Shown here in pieces: positions 6,245 to 12,198 of a stretch of 12,198 bases of DNA (positions are counted from its first letter, which is position 1; each line of letters starts with the position of its first letter). The DNA is from Rhodoferax sp. UBA4127 (GTDB lineage Bacteria > Pseudomonadota > Gammaproteobacteria > Burkholderiales > Burkholderiaceae_C), in NCBI GenBank assembly GCA_002381045.1, contig DFWT01000161.1, positions 20,931 through 33,128 on the forward strand, given 5' to 3'. The notes under the pieces are model-generated. The model had not been told where the DNA came from. It worked only from the letters and a program-made list of their open reading frames with translations, and ran no database searches. A program made the position numbers and the translations under genes.

Positions 6245-6302
6245 AAAAGGGCTAGATGGCTATTATTGATATAAGCACATAGCCACACAAATCTTGTAGC
6301 CC
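6245..6302 (-). terminator. Nested inverted repeat at the end of the TRAP operon
   Basis: On the minus strand GGGCTA, GGCTAT, ATAGCC and TAGCCC follow one another and end in TTTT. In plus coordinates the outer arms are 6249-6254 and 6297-6302, the inner arms 6258-6263 and 6279-6284, and the T-run is the AAAA at 6245-6248. The structure starts 10 bases after the DUF1850 stop. The internal loop is unequal (12 against 3 bases), so the stem is imperfect. The region is also markedly AT-rich. Confidence 0.5.
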
Positions 6303-6311
6303 ATACCCATT

Positions 6312-6701
6312 TCAGCTAGGCTCGCATGGCGCGACCACCGTGGTACCGGCAGCCACCGGAACCCAGCGGAACAAAGGCTGGCATTCACCGACCACACAGA
6401 GTTCATAGTCACGGGCAAATTCAGAGCGAGTCAAGCGCAGTTGCTGCGTCCAGCGCATGTCAGGTACGGGGCGGTAATGCCATATGCCTTTGTCGTAGTA
6501 CGCCCCGGCCGGTGGCTCCATGCCGGCACCACTGCCACGCACGCGGGCACCACTGAGAAACAACCATGGACCAACCAGGATGTAGTCCTCTTCCCAGTCG
6601 ATTTTTTCAATGGAGTGTTGCCATCGCAGCGTGAAATTGTTTGCAGGTATCTCTACCCGCATGCCTCCTGCCACCAAGCAAAGCGCTGCCAGCAGCGACA
6701 T
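6312..6701 (-). CDS. DUF1850 protein of the TRAP operon
   Basis: 129 residues. A short hydrophobic N-terminus (MSLLAALCLVAGG) suggests export or membrane anchoring. The body has the DUF1850 features: LRWQHSIEKIDWEEDY near residues 25-40, where the family has a conserved HS-x-E and a tryptophan, then GARVRGSGAGMEPPAGAYY and the C-terminal LCVVGECQPLF. DUF1850 genes are recurrent neighbours of fused TAXI-type TRAP permeases and are assumed to be an accessory part of the transporter; their function is unproven. The ATG at 6701 is 10 bases after the permease stop and has no clear ribosome site, so translation is probably coupled. No in-frame start exists between it and an upstream stop, which fixes the start. 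Confidence 0.85.
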   Translation of the reverse strand: MSLLAALCLVAGGMRVEIPANNFTLRWQHSIEKIDWEEDYILVGPWLFLSGARVRGSGAGMEPPAGAYYDKGIWHYRPVPDMRWTQQLRLTRSEFARDYELCVVGECQPLFRWVPVAAGTTVVAPCEPS

Positions 6702-6711
6702 GCGCTTAGGG

Positions 6712-8862
6712 CTAGCCAGTCACCGAATTGGATGCGGCAGCCAAGCGCCTGCCCGTGATCAGCATCCACACCGCCATCGCAGCAGCCATACCAAAACCGA
6801 TTTCATCCGTCAGGGGCATGGCCGACACCAACATGGCCGCCGTCAGACCACAGCCCACGCGTTGCGTCTTGGTCAGGTCACCATACAAATGGCCAACCAC
6901 CACGCCGCCCCACAACACGATCGACAGTAAGCACTTGAATACCACGTAGGCCACCGCCGAATAGGTCCAGTCACCTTGCAGCATTAGCGCGTTGTCATAC
7001 ACCGCCATGAAGGGAATGACAAAGCCGGCAATGGCAATCTGGGTAGCCTTGAAACCGATCTTCATGGGTGACGCCTTGGCAATGGAGGCCGCAGCAAACG
7101 CGGCCAGTGCCACCGGCGGTGTCAGGTCGGCCATGATGCCGAAATAAAACACAAACATGTGCGACACCAGCAGAGGTACGCCCAGTTTCAACAAGGCAGG
7201 CGCAGCAATCGCGCTGGTGATGATGTAGTTGGGAATGGTGGGTATGCCCATGCCCAGCACCAGGCAGACCAGCATGGTCAGCAACAGAGACAGAAACACA
7301 CTGGTGTCACCCACTTTAAGCACCACACCCGCAAAGTTGGTGGCCGCACCAGTGAGCGACAACACACCGATGATGACACCGACGATGCCGCAGGCCAAAC
7401 CCACGGGCACGGCTTGTTTGGCACCATCGGTCAGGCCATCACGCAGCGAGCGCAAGGTCTTTTTGCCGCCCTGGATAAACAGGCATGCAATCACCAGCAA
7501 CGCAATCACCGCCAGCACGGGTTGAATGCCCCATTTCAAAAATGTGGCGGCGCCCAAGCCAATTCCAAACCACAGCACATACCGGAACACGGTGGGGTGA
7601 ATGCGGGCGGCCAACGCAGCACCCAAAATGAGAAGCGCCGTCATGCACAAGCCCATCATGCCGGCAAATTTGGGTGTGAAGCCATGAAACAGCATGAACA
7701 CCAAAATCGCCAAAGGCACCATCAGGTACCAGTTTTCACGCATATGTTTCCAGGGGTTGGGGCATTGCGCTTTAGGTAGCCCCAAGAGCTTGCCGCGACC
7801 CGCTTCCAAATGCACCATGGTGAAAGCAGTGAAGTAGTAGAGCAGCGCCGGAATGATGGCCGCCTTGACGATGTCGGCATAGGGCAAGTTCAGTGTCTCG
7901 GCCATGATGAACGCCACCGCGCCCATCACCGGCGGCATGATTTGCCCGCCCATCGATGCTGTGGCCTCTACCGCGCCGGCAAACACAGGGGTGTAGCCAA
8001 AGCGCTTCATCAGCGGAATGGTGAATTGCCCCACCGTCAAGACATTGGCCACGCCTGAACCGGAGATCATGCCCATGAAGCCGCTGGAGAGCACCGCCAC
8101 CTTGGCCGGGCCTCCTTTGGCATGGCCAACAAATCCGAGTGCAATGGCGTTGAACAAGCGAATCATGCCGGCATGTTCCAGGAACGAGCCAAACAGGATG
8201 AACAAGAAGATGTAGGTGGCAGACACCAAGGTGGGCGTGCCATAAATGCCGTCGGTGCCCAAATAAAGCTGGTTGACGATGGCACTGAAATCGTAGCCAC
8301 GGTGGGCCAGATCACCAGGCAGGTATTGGCCAAACAGCCCATAGGCCAGAAACAGGCCGCAGACGATAGGCAACGCCAGCCCCATGACGCGGCGCGTACC
8401 CTCAAACACCAACACGATCATGGTGGTGCCCAGCACAATTTCTACGTCGGTGGGCTCGCCACTGTGCTGGATGATCTCGGCCTCAAAAACCAGATGGTAA
8501 AAGCCGATGGCAAAGCCACCCAAGCCCAGCAACCAGTCGTACCAAGCCACCGAACCCAAACTGCTTTTTTTGAATGCCGGGTACAGGATGAAGGTCAACA
8601 GGGACAAGAAGCCGATGTGAATCGAGCGAACCGGCAGGCTGGACAGCGCCACCAAATCCGCCGCAATCACCAATTGAAAGGTAGAAAAAAGCAGGGCGAA
8701 CGCCATTAACAGCCGGGCGGGGAAGCCGCCCAACGTTCGCTTTCTGCCATGCTCCTCAAATTCAGGCTCCGCATCTGCGTGGGGCTTGTGGTCCAGCAAC
8801 GCGTCCAGGTCAATGGCGCCTGCAGCCTGCTCCGAGGTGCGGGGTGCTTGGGGATGGGTCAT
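6712..8862 (-). CDS. TRAP transporter fused permease (4TM + 12TM type)
   Basis: 716-residue inner-membrane protein in which the small (DctQ-like) and large (DctM-like) TRAP permease parts are joined, the usual arrangement with TAXI binding proteins. A hydrophilic head of about 45 residues precedes many membrane segments. Typical landmarks are GTTMIVLVFEGTRRVMGLAL, IFLFILFGSFLEHAG, AVLSSGFMGMISGSGVANVL, VEATASMGGQIMPPVMGAVA and, late, LGMGIPTIPNYIITSAIAAP. It imports a substrate delivered by the periplasmic binding protein, driven by an ion gradient (family knowledge). I start at the ATG at 8862 because GAGG lies six bases upstream; the longer frame from 8925 adds 21 residues with no ribosome site. 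It sits 142 bases after the binding-protein gene and 10 bases before the DUF1850 gene. The substrate cannot be read from sequence. Confidence 0.93.
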   Translation of the reverse strand: MTHPQAPRTSEQAAGAIDLDALLDHKPHADAEPEFEEHGRKRTLGGFPARLLMAFALLFSTFQLVIAADLVALSSLPVRSIHIGFLSLLTFILYPAFKKSSLGSVAWYDWLLGLGGFAIGFYHLVFEAEIIQHSGEPTDVEIVLGTTMIVLVFEGTRRVMGLALPIVCGLFLAYGLFGQYLPGDLAHRGYDFSAIVNQLYLGTDGIYGTPTLVSATYIFLFILFGSFLEHAGMIRLFNAIALGFVGHAKGGPAKVAVLSSGFMGMISGSGVANVLTVGQFTIPLMKRFGYTPVFAGAVEATASMGGQIMPPVMGAVAFIMAETLNLPYADIVKAAIIPALLYYFTAFTMVHLEAGRGKLLGLPKAQCPNPWKHMRENWYLMVPLAILVFMLFHGFTPKFAGMMGLCMTALLILGAALAARIHPTVFRYVLWFGIGLGAATFLKWGIQPVLAVIALLVIACLFIQGGKKTLRSLRDGLTDGAKQAVPVGLACGIVGVIIGVLSLTGAATNFAGVVLKVGDTSVFLSLLLTMLVCLVLGMGIPTIPNYIITSAIAAPALLKLGVPLLVSHMFVFYFGIMADLTPPVALAAFAAASIAKASPMKIGFKATQIAIAGFVIPFMAVYDNALMLQGDWTYSAVAYVVFKCLLSIVLWGGVVVGHLYGDLTKTQRVGCGLTAAMLVSAMPLTDEIGFGMAAAMAVWMLITGRRLAAASNSVTG

Positions 8863-9004
8863 TGTCAACCTCGTGTTTTTGGATTTGCTGCAACCGATCA
8901 GAGAAACGCGAAAACGGCGCCCCACACGTCAACACGGTCGCTATCGCTGTTCGTGTCGCGCGGGCAAGGGGCTCTGCATGGCACGCCTTGCCAGCCACGC
9001 CAGA

Positions 9005-9982
9005 TTACTTCAGCAAACCAGCTTCGCGGTAATACTTTTCCGCTCCAGGATGCAACGGGATCGGCAACCCGCCAACTGCGTCCTTTTTGACAATACCTTT
9101 TGCCGCTGTGTGCGCTGCCACCAAGCCATCCATGTTGTCATACATGGCTTTGGTCATGGCGTAAACCGTGTCTGCTGGTACACCTTCGTGGGTCACCAAG
9201 ATATTTTTGATCGCCACCGTGGGCACGGCGGCCGTCTGACCTTTGTAGGTGTCAGCCGGAATGGCGGCTGGCTGGTAGGCGGCATCGCCCACCTTGGCGG
9301 CCACATCGGCCGGAACCGCCACCATCACGATGTTGATAGAAATCGCCAAGTCACGAATCGAGGCAGCACCCAGACCAACCGACTGCAGGGTCACGTCCAA
9401 CTGCCGGTTTTTCATCAGCTCAACCGACTCACCAAAGCCAAGATATTCCACTTTGGAAAAATCCTTGTAGCTCAGGCCGGCGGCCTTCAGAATGGCCCGC
9501 GCATTCAGTTCGGTACCCGACTTTGGCGCGCCCACAGAAATGCGTTTGCCCTTGAGGTCAGCAATCGTCTTGATGCCCGACTCCGAGTTGGCAATGATCT
9601 GGATGTAGTTGGGGTACAGACCCGCCACAGCGCGCAGCTTTTTCAGTGGCGTTTTGAAACCGGCCTCTTCGTCACCCTTCCAGGCATCCGACACCGAATC
9701 GCCCAAGGCAAATGCCACCTCGCCTTTGCCCTGCTGCAACAGGTTTAAATTTTCAGCCGACGCCTTTGTGGCCTGAACGGAAATCTTGGCTGCCGGCAAC
9801 ACCTTGCCATAGGCTTGGCTCAAGGCCACACCCAGCGGGTAATAAATGCCGCTTTGCCCACCAGTGAGCACATTGATGAAGGTCTGTTGCGCCCAGGCGG
9901 TTGGCGCAGTGATCAAACTGACGACCGCCGTTGCCGCCAGCAGCAGTTGGCGCCGTGAGAAAACTGAAAAGCTGGAAATCAT
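9005..9982 (-). CDS. TAXI-family TRAP solute-binding protein
   Basis: 325-residue periplasmic binding protein. The N-terminus FSRRQLLLAATAVVSLITA has two arginines before a hydrophobic core and likely cleavage at AWA near residue 31. The SRRxLL arrangement resembles a Tat signal, though Sec export is possible. The mature protein opens with FINVLTGGQSGIYYPLGVAL, the TAXI (TRAP-associated extracytoplasmic immunogenic) signature region. Later hallmarks are KGEVAFALGDSVSDAW, LKGKRISVGAPKSGTELNAR, and the hinge/ligand region VEYLGFGESVELMKNRQLDV. It captures the substrate for the fused permease encoded next. The ATG at 9982 has AGGAG six bases upstream; the frame is open to 10138 but those 52 residues would precede the signal peptide. 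Some TAXI relatives are annotated as glutamate or dicarboxylate binding, but I do not assign a ligand. Confidence 0.93.
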   Translation of the reverse strand: MISSFSVFSRRQLLLAATAVVSLITAPTAWAQQTFINVLTGGQSGIYYPLGVALSQAYGKVLPAAKISVQATKASAENLNLLQQGKGEVAFALGDSVSDAWKGDEEAGFKTPLKKLRAVAGLYPNYIQIIANSESGIKTIADLKGKRISVGAPKSGTELNARAILKAAGLSYKDFSKVEYLGFGESVELMKNRQLDVTLQSVGLGAASIRDLAISINIVMVAVPADVAAKVGDAAYQPAAIPADTYKGQTAAVPTVAIKNILVTHEGVPADTVYAMTKAMYDNMDGLVAAHTAAKGIVKKDAVGGLPIPLHPGAEKYYREAGLLK

Positions 9983-10144
9983 GGATGTCTCCTGGTTTAG
10001 ATTAAGACTTTGAATGTCTGTCGAAGATTCTCGCCTGCAACACGCCCGCGCCATGTCGTCGATTACCCTGAGAGCCGCCACTGATTGCGCAATGCGTACA
10101 CGGCATGCCCATTGAGCTGGTTTGGCAAAGCCCAGCAAGCTGCA

Positions 10145-10831
10145 CTAACCCCACAAATCCAGTGGCGGGTCGGTCACCACGGCGCGCAAGATGTCTGAGC
10201 GCGAGATAAATCCACTGACCTGACCTTGCTCGTCTACCACCGGCAGGCCTGGCAAGCCGGTGTCTAAAAGCACCTGCGCTACCCGGCGAATGTCACTCTC
10301 GGGCGCCACGCTGGGCACCGGGGTGGCCATGATCTCGGTCACTGGGCGCGCCAGCAGTGTCTGCCAGGCCAGCGCGTGCTGGGTCGGGTCGGGCACCTGT
10401 TGGGGTTGCATTAAGTCAGCCCGGGTCAACAAACCTACCAATTGCCCCGCCACATTCAACACCGGTGCTTGGCCCACGCTTTGATTGGTCAGCAGTTGCC
10501 AGGCTTGCAGCACCGTGGCGCTGTCGGGCAAGGTAATGGGGTGGTGGCTCATCACATCGGCTACCAAGGACAAAGGACGCCGCTGCGTGGCACCTTGCGT
10601 TTGAAGGTAGGCCAAAAGGGGTGCCGGCCTGGAGGACTCAAAGCCGTTCCCTTTCGTGGCCTCGCGCATGGGCAACGCTGGCGTGGCCGCATCTTCGGAG
10701 GCATCTCGTCCGTCCCGCCCCAGCGCTTCCACGCGACGCGTTCTAGCCAGCGAACCTACGCCACGAATCTGGCGCAGTTGCTCCATGCTGCCGCGAAACA
10801 ATTGGCCAGAGGTGCCATAGACAAAGAACAT
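10145..10831 (-). CDS. CBS-domain pair protein
   Basis: 228 residues, cytoplasmic. Two CBS domains form the C-terminal part, at about residues 90-143 (VADVMSHHPITLPDSATVLQ through LVGLLTRADLM) and 163-222 (PVTEIMATPVPSVAPESDIR through VSGFISRSDILRAVV). A CBS pair normally binds an adenine nucleotide and senses energy state. The first 80 or so residues are not CBS: a short ordered-looking head (MFFVYGTSGQLFRGSMEQL), then an Arg/Ala/Asp-rich low-complexity linker. No enzyme domain is attached, so the partner is unknown. The ATG at 10831 has AGGAG seven bases upstream, and a promoter is seen at 10868-10896. The TRAP binding protein follows 162 bases after its stop on the same strand, so co-transcription and regulation of transport are possible but unproven. 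Confidence 0.88.
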   Translation of the reverse strand: MFFVYGTSGQLFRGSMEQLRQIRGVGSLARTRRVEALGRDGRDASEDAATPALPMREATKGNGFESSRPAPLLAYLQTQGATQRRPLSLVADVMSHHPITLPDSATVLQAWQLLTNQSVGQAPVLNVAGQLVGLLTRADLMQPQQVPDPTQHALAWQTLLARPVTEIMATPVPSVAPESDIRRVAQVLLDTGLPGLPVVDEQGQVSGFISRSDILRAVVTDPPLDLWG

Positions 10832-10867
10832 GAGCTTGCTCCTGATGTTGAGGCAATGCGCCCGCGC

Positions 10868-10896
10868 ACTATACCGCCGCCGTTCCGCGACGCCAA
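10868..10896 (-). promoter_or_regulatory. Sigma70-type promoter for the CBS-domain gene
   Basis: On the minus strand TTGGCG (10891-10896, 4 of 6 to TTGACA) is followed by exactly 17 bases and then TATAGT (10868-10873, 5 of 6 to TATAAT). Transcription would begin near 10861, giving a leader of about 30 bases with AGGAG before the ATG at 10831. The spacing and placement are good, so this is the most convincing housekeeping promoter in the window. It makes the CBS gene independent of hemW. Confidence 0.6.
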
Positions 10897-10920
10897 GACC
10901 ATCGATCTGTGTAGGTTGGG

Positions 10921-12147
10921 TCAGGCGGCTGGCAAGAACAGGGATTGCAGGTCGTTCAGAAAATCAAAGCCGCGCACGGTGGGCTTGACCCAATCGGACT
11001 CGATGGTGATCAGCCCCTGAGTCTGGGCTTGCTTCAGGGCGGCTTGGATGGCGGATTGCGGCATGCCGGTGCGCTCGGGAAACAGCTTCAAATCAAAACC
11101 CTGCGCCAGCCGCAAGGCGTTCAGCATGAATTCAAACGGCAACTCTGCGCGTTTGACCTCATGCTCTTGCGCCACACATTGACCCGCCATGGCCTGCGCC
11201 ATGTAGCGCGCTGGGTCACGCAGACGCACCTGGCGCACTACCCGGTGCGCAAAACTGAGCTTGCTGTGGGCACCGGCGCCGATGCCGAGGTAGTCACCAA
11301 ACTGCCAGTAGTTCAAGTTGTGCGCGCAAGCGTGCCCGGCCCGTGCGAAGGCCGAGACTTCGTAGCGCCGCAGGCCCACGGCCGAGGTCATGCCGGTGAT
11401 CAGATCCAACATGTCCGCTGCCAGATCGTCATCCACTGCGGGTGGCGGGTGCTTGGCAAAAAAAGTGTTGGGCTCGATGGTCAGGTGGTAGATCGACAGA
11501 TGCTTGGGGCCAAGGGACAGGGCGGTGTCCAGGTCGGCACGCAGGTCATCCAGCGTTTGCCCGGGCAGCGCGTACATCAGGTCGAGGTTGAAGGTGTCAA
11601 ATGCCTGAGCTGCTTCCGTGAGTGCGGCCATTGCCTGGGCACGGTCATGCACCCGGCCCAGCGTTTTCAGATAGTCGTCGTTGAAACTTTGAACACCAAC
11701 TGAAAGGCGAGTCACGCCAGCTGCACGGAAGGCTTTGAATCGGTCTTTCTCGAACGTGCCTGGGTTGGCTTCCAGGGTGATTTCGGCGTCGGGCGCCAGC
11801 TTCAAGCGGGCCCGAATGCCGGCCAGCAATTGGTCAATCGCGGCGGGTGAAAACAGGCTGGGCGTGCCGCCACCGATGAACACGCTGACCACCGGGCGGC
11901 CCCACACCAGCGGCAGCGCGGCTTCCAGGTCGGCGCGCAGCGCATCGAGGTAACGCGCCTCGGGCAACGACGGCGGCGCGGCGTGGGAGTTGAAGTCGCA
12001 GTACGGGCACTTCTTCAGGCACCACGGCAGGTGCACGTAGAGCGACAGCGGGGGCAAAACAGGCAGGCGCAGCGTGCCGGGTCGCATGTAGTGCTGGATG
12101 TCCTTCAGAGGAACCGTGGCAGACAGCGCCTGCGCCACGGGAATCAC
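10921..12147 (-). CDS. hemW: HemW, radical SAM heme chaperone
   Basis: 408 residues. The radical SAM cysteine motif CxxxCxxC is at residues 43, 47 and 50 within LYVHLPWCLKKCPYCDFNSH and would bind the [4Fe-4S] cluster. GGGTPSLF follows at 92-99 (SAM-binding loop), then TLEANPGTFEKDRF and VTRLSVGVQSFND. The HemW-typical LNYWQFGDYLGIGAGAHSKL comes later, with a C-terminal HemW domain. The protein resembles coproporphyrinogen dehydrogenase HemN and is often misnamed so, but the CPYCDFNSH context and the length favour HemW, which binds heme and delivers it to respiratory proteins. The start is GTG at 12147, supported by GAGG seven bases upstream. The GTG overlaps a TGA on the same strand (GTGA), which suggests coupling to an upstream gene outside the window. 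Confidence 0.93.
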   Translation of the reverse strand: MIPVAQALSATVPLKDIQHYMRPGTLRLPVLPPLSLYVHLPWCLKKCPYCDFNSHAAPPSLPEARYLDALRADLEAALPLVWGRPVVSVFIGGGTPSLFSPAAIDQLLAGIRARLKLAPDAEITLEANPGTFEKDRFKAFRAAGVTRLSVGVQSFNDDYLKTLGRVHDRAQAMAALTEAAQAFDTFNLDLMYALPGQTLDDLRADLDTALSLGPKHLSIYHLTIEPNTFFAKHPPPAVDDDLAADMLDLITGMTSAVGLRRYEVSAFARAGHACAHNLNYWQFGDYLGIGAGAHSKLSFAHRVVRQVRLRDPARYMAQAMAGQCVAQEHEVKRAELPFEFMLNALRLAQGFDLKLFPERTGMPQSAIQAALKQAQTQGLITIESDWVKPTVRGFDFLNDLQSLFLPAA

Positions 12148-12198
12148 AGCAGATCCTCACGCCCAGGCTGGTTTCGGCCAGAAACACCGCGGAACCGG

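Noticed and set aside
7159..7779. Plus-strand frame rich in His and Gln inside the TRAP permease
   Set aside because: This is the typical antisense translation of a hydrophobic membrane protein; no start signal or family match.
8786..9748. 320-codon plus-strand frame across the TRAP binding protein
   Set aside because: Its composition (His, Arg, Asn-rich) and its overlap with a certain minus-strand TAXI gene mark it as a shadow.
10116..10136. GCTGG/CCAGC inverted repeat after the CBS gene, as a terminator
   Set aside because: Only five pairs with an 11-base loop and no T-run on the minus strand; not supportable.

Overview
The window looks like chromosomal DNA of a betaproteobacterium, most likely Comamonadaceae (Rhodoferax or Polaromonas type). 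This is an inference from the moderately high G+C, the codon use, and the gene content: a TAXI-type TRAP operon ending in a DUF1850 gene, a secreted Lipoprotein_15-repeat protein beside an ECF sigma/anti-sigma pair, a YjfB-type small protein, and HemW. I see no phage, insertion sequence, CRISPR, rRNA or tRNA.

Layout, left to right. The plus strand carries the 3' part of a short-chain dehydrogenase (2-505), an MscS-type channel (574-1383), and a compact stress-response-like unit: secreted repeat protein (1477-1875), ECF sigma factor (1897-2421) and membrane anti-sigma factor (2437-3159). A GGAATAA / CGTTT element at 1402-1431 fits an ECF-type promoter for that unit. Next come loosely packed singletons: a DUF4442 hotdog protein (3331-3828), a 63-residue YjfB-family protein that starts one base after it (3830-4021), a flavin-reductase-like protein (4139-4762), and a secreted, possibly beta-barrel protein interrupted by one in-frame TGA (4989-5633). 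The 5634-5900 stretch lies between convergent genes and is full of stem-loops.

Everything from 5901 to the end is on the minus strand. It holds a VF530-type small DNA-binding protein (5901-6170); a TRAP transporter operon read from high to low coordinate as binding protein (9005-9982), fused permease (6712-8862) and DUF1850 protein (6312-6701), with a terminator-like structure after it; a two-CBS-domain protein (10145-10831) with a good sigma70-type promoter; and the heme chaperone HemW (10921-12147). The last 51 bases (12148-12198) contain the HemW ribosome binding site and probably the tail of an upstream minus-strand gene that I cannot identify.

How the parts work together: the three TRAP genes form one uptake system for an unknown, probably organic-acid substrate. 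The ECF/anti-sigma pair should control its own operon, including the secreted repeat protein. The other genes look functionally independent. I found no convincing new defence or mobile system. The items most worth a second look are the TGA-interrupted secreted gene and the self-regulated ECF module.
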